Source: Rhabdothermincola sp036846205
GTDB lineage: Bacteria; Actinomycetota; Acidimicrobiia; Acidimicrobiales; Acidimicrobilacustridaceae
Length of the DNA stretch: 25,409 nt
NCBI RefSeq assembly: GCF_036846205.1
Contig: NZ_DAIUCK010000043.1
Location: 1-25,409, forward strand
Reading direction: 5' to 3'
The position numbers and the translations under genes were made by a program. The notes under the pieces were generated by a model that was given only the letters and a program-made list of their open reading frames with translations, did not search any database and was not told the DNA's origin. Below are positions 22,532 through 25,409 of the stretch, in pieces. Numbering within the stretch: position 1 is the stretch's first letter; each line of letters begins with the position of its first letter.

Positions 22532-23767
22532 GTGGCCTCGATCCCACCCCCGACCCTCACCGCCGACGTCGCCGTCATCGGCGCGGGCCCGGCCGGCACC
22601 GCCGCGGCCATCACGCTGGCACGCGACGGTCGAGAGGTCGTGGTGGTCGACCGGGCGACCTTCCCCAGGGACAAGACCTGCGGTGACGGGCTGACCGCTG
22701 GCGCGCTTCGCCGCCTGGAGGCGCTGGGGCTGGAGCCGGCCACAGTGGCCTCCTGGACACCCGTTCGCGACGTGTGGCTGCGCGCTCCCGCCGGCCACCA
22801 GGTGCACCTCCCACTGCCCGGCGACGGGCTGTTTGCGGTGGTGGCCCGGCGCCGAGACCTCGACGCGGCGATGGTGGAGCTGACCCGCACGGTGGGCGCT
22901 CAGGTCATCGAAGGCGTCGGCAGCGAAGCGGTCAGCGCTCACGGCGACCGGGTACAGGTACGCCTGACCGACGGGCGGCGGCTCGTCGCTCGCTACCTGG
23001 TGGCCGCGGACGGCATGTGGTCCCCGGTGCGCAAGGCGCTCGGCCTGTCGGTACCCGGCTACCGGGGGGACTGGCACGCCTTCCGGCAGTACGTCCGGGG
23101 AGTGAGCGACGAGGCGGCAACCCAACTGTTCTGCTGGTTCGAGCCCGACTTCCTCCCCGGTTACGCCTGGTCGTTCCCGTTGGGAGACGGCACCGCCAAC
23201 ATCGGGTTCGGCATCCGCCGGGGCGGAGCCTGGCAGGTCGGTGACATGGCTCAGTTGTGGCGGGAGGTCCTCGCCCGTCCGCACATCCGTGAGGTGCTCG
23301 GCGCGGACGCCCGCCCGGAAGGCCCGCCGCGGGCCTGGCCGATCCCTGCCCGGGTCGGCGAGCTCCCCCTCACCTCGGGCCGGGTGCTCTTCACGGGCGA
23401 TGCCGCGGCGGTCACCGACCCGATGACCGGCGAAGGCATCGGGCAGGCCCTGGCGACGGGCACCTGGGCTGCTGAAGCAATCCTGCTAGCCGGCCCACGG
23501 GCAGCGGAGCGGGCCCGAGCCCACTACGAGTCACGGGTTCGCCGGGAGCTGGTCACCGACCACGCCCTGTCGGCGCTGCTGGTCCGCGCCCTGCAGCATC
23601 GCAAGGGCGCGCGGGCCGCCATCCGGTTGGCCGGCGCGACGCCGTGGACTCGGCGCAACTTCGCCCGTTGGCTCTTCGAGGACTACCCCCGGGCGATCGT
23701 GGTCACGCCCTCCCGCTGGCGCCCCGGCATCTTCCGTTGCACCGGCGCTTTCCGCCAGGCGGCCTAA
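22532..23767 (+). CDS. Geranylgeranyl reductase family FAD-dependent oxidoreductase
   Basis: A 411-aa flavoprotein. It has the N-terminal dinucleotide motif IGAGPAG (16-22), the family segment CGDGLTAGALRRL, the middle AADGMWSPVRKALGL and the FAD-pyrophosphate motif GDAAAVTDPMTGEGIGQAL. It resembles mycobacterial MenJ (menaquinone isoprenyl reductase) in length and motif order. It could saturate an isoprenoid chain of a quinone or lipid, but related hydroxylases share the fold. The GTG at 22532 is the only reasonable start; the ribosome site is poor (GAGG too close), so coupled translation from the upstream gene is likely. Its stop is followed by the thioesterase gene after 10 bases. Confidence 0.85.
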   Translation: MASIPPPTLTADVAVIGAGPAGTAAAITLARDGREVVVVDRATFPRDKTCGDGLTAGALRRLEALGLEPATVASWTPVRDVWLRAPAGHQVHLPLPGDGLFAVVARRRDLDAAMVELTRTVGAQVIEGVGSEAVSAHGDRVQVRLTDGRRLVARYLVAADGMWSPVRKALGLSVPGYRGDWHAFRQYVRGVSDEAATQLFCWFEPDFLPGYAWSFPLGDGTANIGFGIRRGGAWQVGDMAQLWREVLARPHIREVLGADARPEGPPRAWPIPARVGELPLTSGRVLFTGDAAAVTDPMTGEGIGQALATGTWAAEAILLAGPRAAERARAHYESRVRRELVTDHALSALLVRALQHRKGARAAIRLAGATPWTRRNFARWLFEDYPRAIVVTPSRWRPGIFRCTGAFRQAA

Positions 23768-23777
23768 CCTGCCGCCC

Positions 23778-24218
23778 GTGGGTGAGCGAGCGAAGCTGAG
23801 CGACGAGGAACAACAACGGCGGCGGCGGGCGATCCCCGAGATCTTCCCGGCCACCCCGTTCATCGGCTGGCTGGGGCTGGTGTTCGACCGCTACGAGCCC
23901 GACGAGGTGGTGGTCCGGCTGCCGTTCCGGCCCGAGCTGACCAACGACGGCACCTACTACCACGGGGGTGTGATCGCTTCGGCCATCGACACCGCCGGAG
24001 CCGCCGCGGCCTGGTCGAACCACGACTTCGACAAGGGCACCCGAGCCTCGACCGTGGCGATGACGGTGCAGTACGTGGGCGCGTGCAAGCAGTCGGATCT
24101 GGTGTGCACCGCCCGCACCGTGAAGCGGGGCAGGGAGCTGATCTTCACCGAGATCACCGCCACCGATGCCGGCGGGGCGGTGGTGGCCCACGCGCTGCAG
24201 ACGTACCGCATCGTCTGA
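23778..24218 (+). CDS. PaaI-type hotdog-fold acyl-CoA thioesterase
   Basis: A 146-aa single hotdog domain. The family motif HGG at H62-G63-G64 with D71 as the likely catalytic acid is present in TYYHGGVIASAIDTAGAAAAW. The PaaI-type strands STVAMTVQYVGACK and HALQTYRIV follow. It would hydrolyse an acyl- or aryl-CoA ester, releasing CoA from a dead-end or terminal intermediate; the substrate is unknown. The GTG at 23778 has no ribosome site, but TAACCT (23765-23770) sits seven bases upstream, as for a leaderless transcript. The first 20 residues are charged and probably a helical extension. Confidence 0.85.
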   Translation: MGERAKLSDEEQQRRRRAIPEIFPATPFIGWLGLVFDRYEPDEVVVRLPFRPELTNDGTYYHGGVIASAIDTAGAAAAWSNHDFDKGTRASTVAMTVQYVGACKQSDLVCTARTVKRGRELIFTEITATDAGGAVVAHALQTYRIV

Positions 24219-24258
24219 ACGGTCCACACCGTCTGCGGTCTCACGGGCGAGTGGCCGG

Positions 24259-24284
24259 CAAACTTGACCGATCGGTCAAGTTTG
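24259..24284. promoter_or_regulatory. 26-bp perfect palindromic operator
   Basis: The left arm CAAACTTGACCGA (24259-24271) is followed directly by its exact reverse complement to 24284. It lies 15 bases before the ATG of the nitronate-monooxygenase-like gene. TTGACC/GGTCAA arms are common in TetR-family operators. No regulator gene is adjacent, so the protein that binds must be encoded elsewhere, either in this window or outside it. Confidence 0.7.
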
Positions 24285-24299
24285 TGCTCCGATCTGCGG

Positions 24300-25271
24300 A
24301 TGCGCACACGGTTGACCGACGTCCTCGAGATCGAGCACCCGGTGATGCTCGCCGGCATGGGGGGTGTGAGCTACCACGAGCTGGTCGCCGCGGTCTCCAA
24401 CGCCGGAGGATTCGGATGCCTCGGCGCCTCGGCCATGGGCTTCGACCGGATGGTGGCCGAGATCGAAGCCACGAAGGCCTTGACCGACAACCCCTTCGGG
24501 GTCGACCTGCTCACCGCCTCCCCCGGCGATCTGGTGGCACAGGTCCAAGCCATCATCGACCACGGGGCGCGGGTGTTCGTCGCCGGCCTCGGCGTCCCCA
24601 GGGACGCCATCGAGCTGTGCCACGACCACAACGTGCTGGTGGTGAACATGTGCGGCAAGGTGCGCCATGCCGTGGCTGCGGTCGAGGCCGGCTGTGACCT
24701 CGTGGTCGCCCAGGGCACCGAGGCCGGCGGCCACACCGGACAGGTCGCCACCATGGCCCTCGTACCCCAGATCGTCGACGCGGTGGGTGACCGGGTGCCG
24801 GTGGTCGCGGCCGGGGGCATCTTCGACGGTCGGGGTCTCGCCGCTGCCCTGTCGCTCGGTGCGGACGGGGTGTGGATCGGCACCCGGTTCATCGCCACCC
24901 CCGAGGCTCGGGCCACGCCCGGGTACAAGGAGACCCTGCTGCGAACCCTCGAGGACGGCACCACCGTGTCGCGCGGGTACACGGGCAAGACCTGCCGGGT
25001 GGTGGCGAACGCCTACACCCGCTACTGGGAGGAACATCCCGACGAGTTGCAGCCCTTCCCTGCGCAGTTCGTCCGATCCTGGCAGGACGGTGCGAACCAC
25101 CTGGGCGAAGGCGATGAGGCGGACCCTGCCGCCGTCGACCCCGACCGTGAGTTCTTCCCGGCCGGCCAGGGTGTGGGGGCGATCACCGATCTGGTGCCCG
25201 CCGGCGAGCTGGTGCGCCAGATCGTGGCCGAAGCCGAAGCGGTGATCGAGCGCGTCGCCGCCCTCCGCTGA
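24300..25271 (+). CDS. Nitronate monooxygenase-like FMN protein (2-nitropropane dioxygenase family)
   Basis: A 323-aa FMN-binding TIM barrel. Seen: MLAGMGGVSYHELVAAVSNAGGFG (in parts, 16-39), QGTEAGGHTG with the probable catalytic H145, VVAAGGIFDGRGLAAALSLGADGVWIGTRF (in parts, 168-197) for the FMN phosphate, and a long C-terminal extension. Family members oxidise nitronates or act as enoyl reductases. A related protein, IpdC, acts in mycobacterial steroid C/D-ring degradation, but this one differs in its N-terminal half, so it is not assigned to that role. The ATG at 24300 was chosen since upstream in-frame starts fall inside the palindrome. The 26-bp palindrome sets its likely regulation. 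A palindromic repeat begins two bases after its stop. Confidence 0.85.
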   Translation: MRTRLTDVLEIEHPVMLAGMGGVSYHELVAAVSNAGGFGCLGASAMGFDRMVAEIEATKALTDNPFGVDLLTASPGDLVAQVQAIIDHGARVFVAGLGVPRDAIELCHDHNVLVVNMCGKVRHAVAAVEAGCDLVVAQGTEAGGHTGQVATMALVPQIVDAVGDRVPVVAAGGIFDGRGLAAALSLGADGVWIGTRFIATPEARATPGYKETLLRTLEDGTTVSRGYTGKTCRVVANAYTRYWEEHPDELQPFPAQFVRSWQDGANHLGEGDEADPAAVDPDREFFPAGQGVGAITDLVPAGELVRQIVAEAEAVIERVAALR

Positions 25272-25272
25272 T

Positions 25273-25327
25273 CCCCATCCCGAACTGTTCAGCCCCACGC
25301 GGCCCCACACCGCGCACCGATGAACAG
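25273..25327. repeat. 55-base repeat, copy 1
   Basis: Fifty-five bases beginning CCCCATCCCGAACTGTTCA and ending GATGAACAG, repeated without a mismatch at 25355-25409. The offset is 82 bases. The base preceding each copy differs (T versus C), so the identity is exactly 55 bases. Confidence 0.9.
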
Positions 25328-25333
25328 TTCGGG
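25279..25333. repeat. Long imperfect-loop palindrome within the repeat
   Basis: CCCGAACTGTTCA (25279-25291) pairs exactly with TGAACAGTTCGGG (25321-25333), with a 29-base interior. The interior holds a second stem, CGCGG (25298-25302) with CCGCG (25310-25314), giving a nested cruciform. The palindrome starts eight bases after the upstream gene's stop, so it may also act as a terminator, although no T tract follows. Confidence 0.8.
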
Positions 25334-25354
25334 GTGTGAACCGATGAGCCGAAC

Positions 25355-25409
25355 CCCCATCCCGAACTGTTCAGCCCCACGCGGCCCCACACCGCGCACC
25401 GATGAACAG
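25355..25409. repeat. 55-base repeat, copy 2, cut by the window end
   Basis: An identical copy of 25273-25327, ending at the last base of the window. The 27 bases between copies (25328-25354) contain a second ACCGATGA segment related to the repeat. If the 82-base period continues, the next bases would complete the right stem arm TGAACAGTTCGGG. Confidence 0.9.

Noticed and set aside
20747..23284. 845-codon open frame on the minus strand across the EAL, membrane-protein and flavoprotein genes
   Set aside because: It spans the ends of three recognisable plus-strand genes, has no domain, and has the low-complexity composition of antisense translation.
24216..24224. TGAACGGTC half-site resembling the TetR operators
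   Set aside because: Only one half is present and it overlaps the thioesterase stop codon, so it is probably chance.
24219..24232. ACGGT-CCAC-ACCGT small inverted repeat after the thioesterase gene
   Set aside because: A 5-bp stem is too short to call a terminator or operator with confidence.
24259..24284. Palindrome considered as a KstR2 box
   Set aside because: The half-site is CTTGACC/GGTCAAG, whereas the KstR2 motif has CAAG-NN-CTTG in the opposite arrangement, so it does not match.
24264..24299. Upstream in-frame TTG start for the nitronate-monooxygenase-like protein
   Set aside because: It falls inside the 26-bp palindrome, has no ribosome site, and the ATG at 24300 gives the normal family N-terminus.
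25279..25409. End repeats considered as a CRISPR array
   Set aside because: The 55-base unit and 27-base interval with a 13-bp terminal palindrome do not fit known CRISPR repeat structure, only two copies are visible and no cas gene is present.

Overview
The window is uniformly high-GC, with strong G/C preference at third codon positions and many GTG starts. It carries gene families typical of lipid- and steroid-degrading Actinobacteria: an F420-type luciferase-like oxidoreductase, a FadD3-like CoA ligase, a KstR-like repressor, two FadE-type dehydrogenases, a DUF35/thiolase protein and a geranylgeranyl-reductase-type flavoprotein. I read it as chromosomal DNA of a high-GC actinobacterium, possibly an Acidimicrobiia-like lineage. 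The exact taxon cannot be fixed from sequence alone. No rRNA, tRNA, CRISPR array, transposase or phage gene was seen.

Layout. (1) 1-2410, minus strand: a DUF2889 protein overlapping the 3' end of a FadD3-like acyl-CoA synthetase. (2) 2503-4139, plus: DUF2332 protein plus NUDIX hydrolase, start/stop overlapped. (3) 4251-5003, plus: a lone SDR with an operator-like site. (4) 5010-8280, minus: an SDR - TetR - SDR - LLM oxidoreductase operon whose upstream operator is nearly identical to the one in front of the SDR in (3). (5) 8364-10037, minus: a single-chain DUF35-thiolase fusion lacking the thiolase nucleophilic cysteine. (6) 10132-12194: a divergent arsenic module, arsR facing arsI-aquaporin-arsC. 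(7) 12220-14071, minus: a FadE-type dehydrogenase followed by a KstR-like TetR repressor, with a perfect match to the KstR box just upstream of the pair. (8) 14197-16343, plus: DUF983, SDR and a TIM-barrel isomerase-like protein. (9) 16330-19095: a divergent acyl-CoA synthetase / acyl-CoA dehydrogenase pair around an inverted repeat. (10) 19257-24218, plus: a two-TM Trp-rich acidic protein, a degenerate GGDEF-EAL protein, a membrane-anchored unknown, a GGR-family flavoprotein and a PaaI-type thioesterase. (11) 24300-25271, plus: a nitronate-monooxygenase-like flavoprotein behind a 26-bp perfect palindrome. (12) 25273-25409: two copies of a palindromic repeat running into the window end.

Functionally, most genes fit CoA-dependent breakdown of a hydrophobic, probably polycyclic or branched carboxylate: activation by two CoA ligases, dehydrogenation by two ACADs, several SDR alcohol/ketone steps, and retro-aldol C-C cleavage by the DUF35-thiolase. 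At least three separate TetR-type operator classes are visible. The substrate is inferred, not shown. The arsenic module is functionally distinct and sits inside this lipid region. The exact 55-base match between the last bases of the window and an internal segment suggests that the sequence stops at an unresolved tandem repeat.
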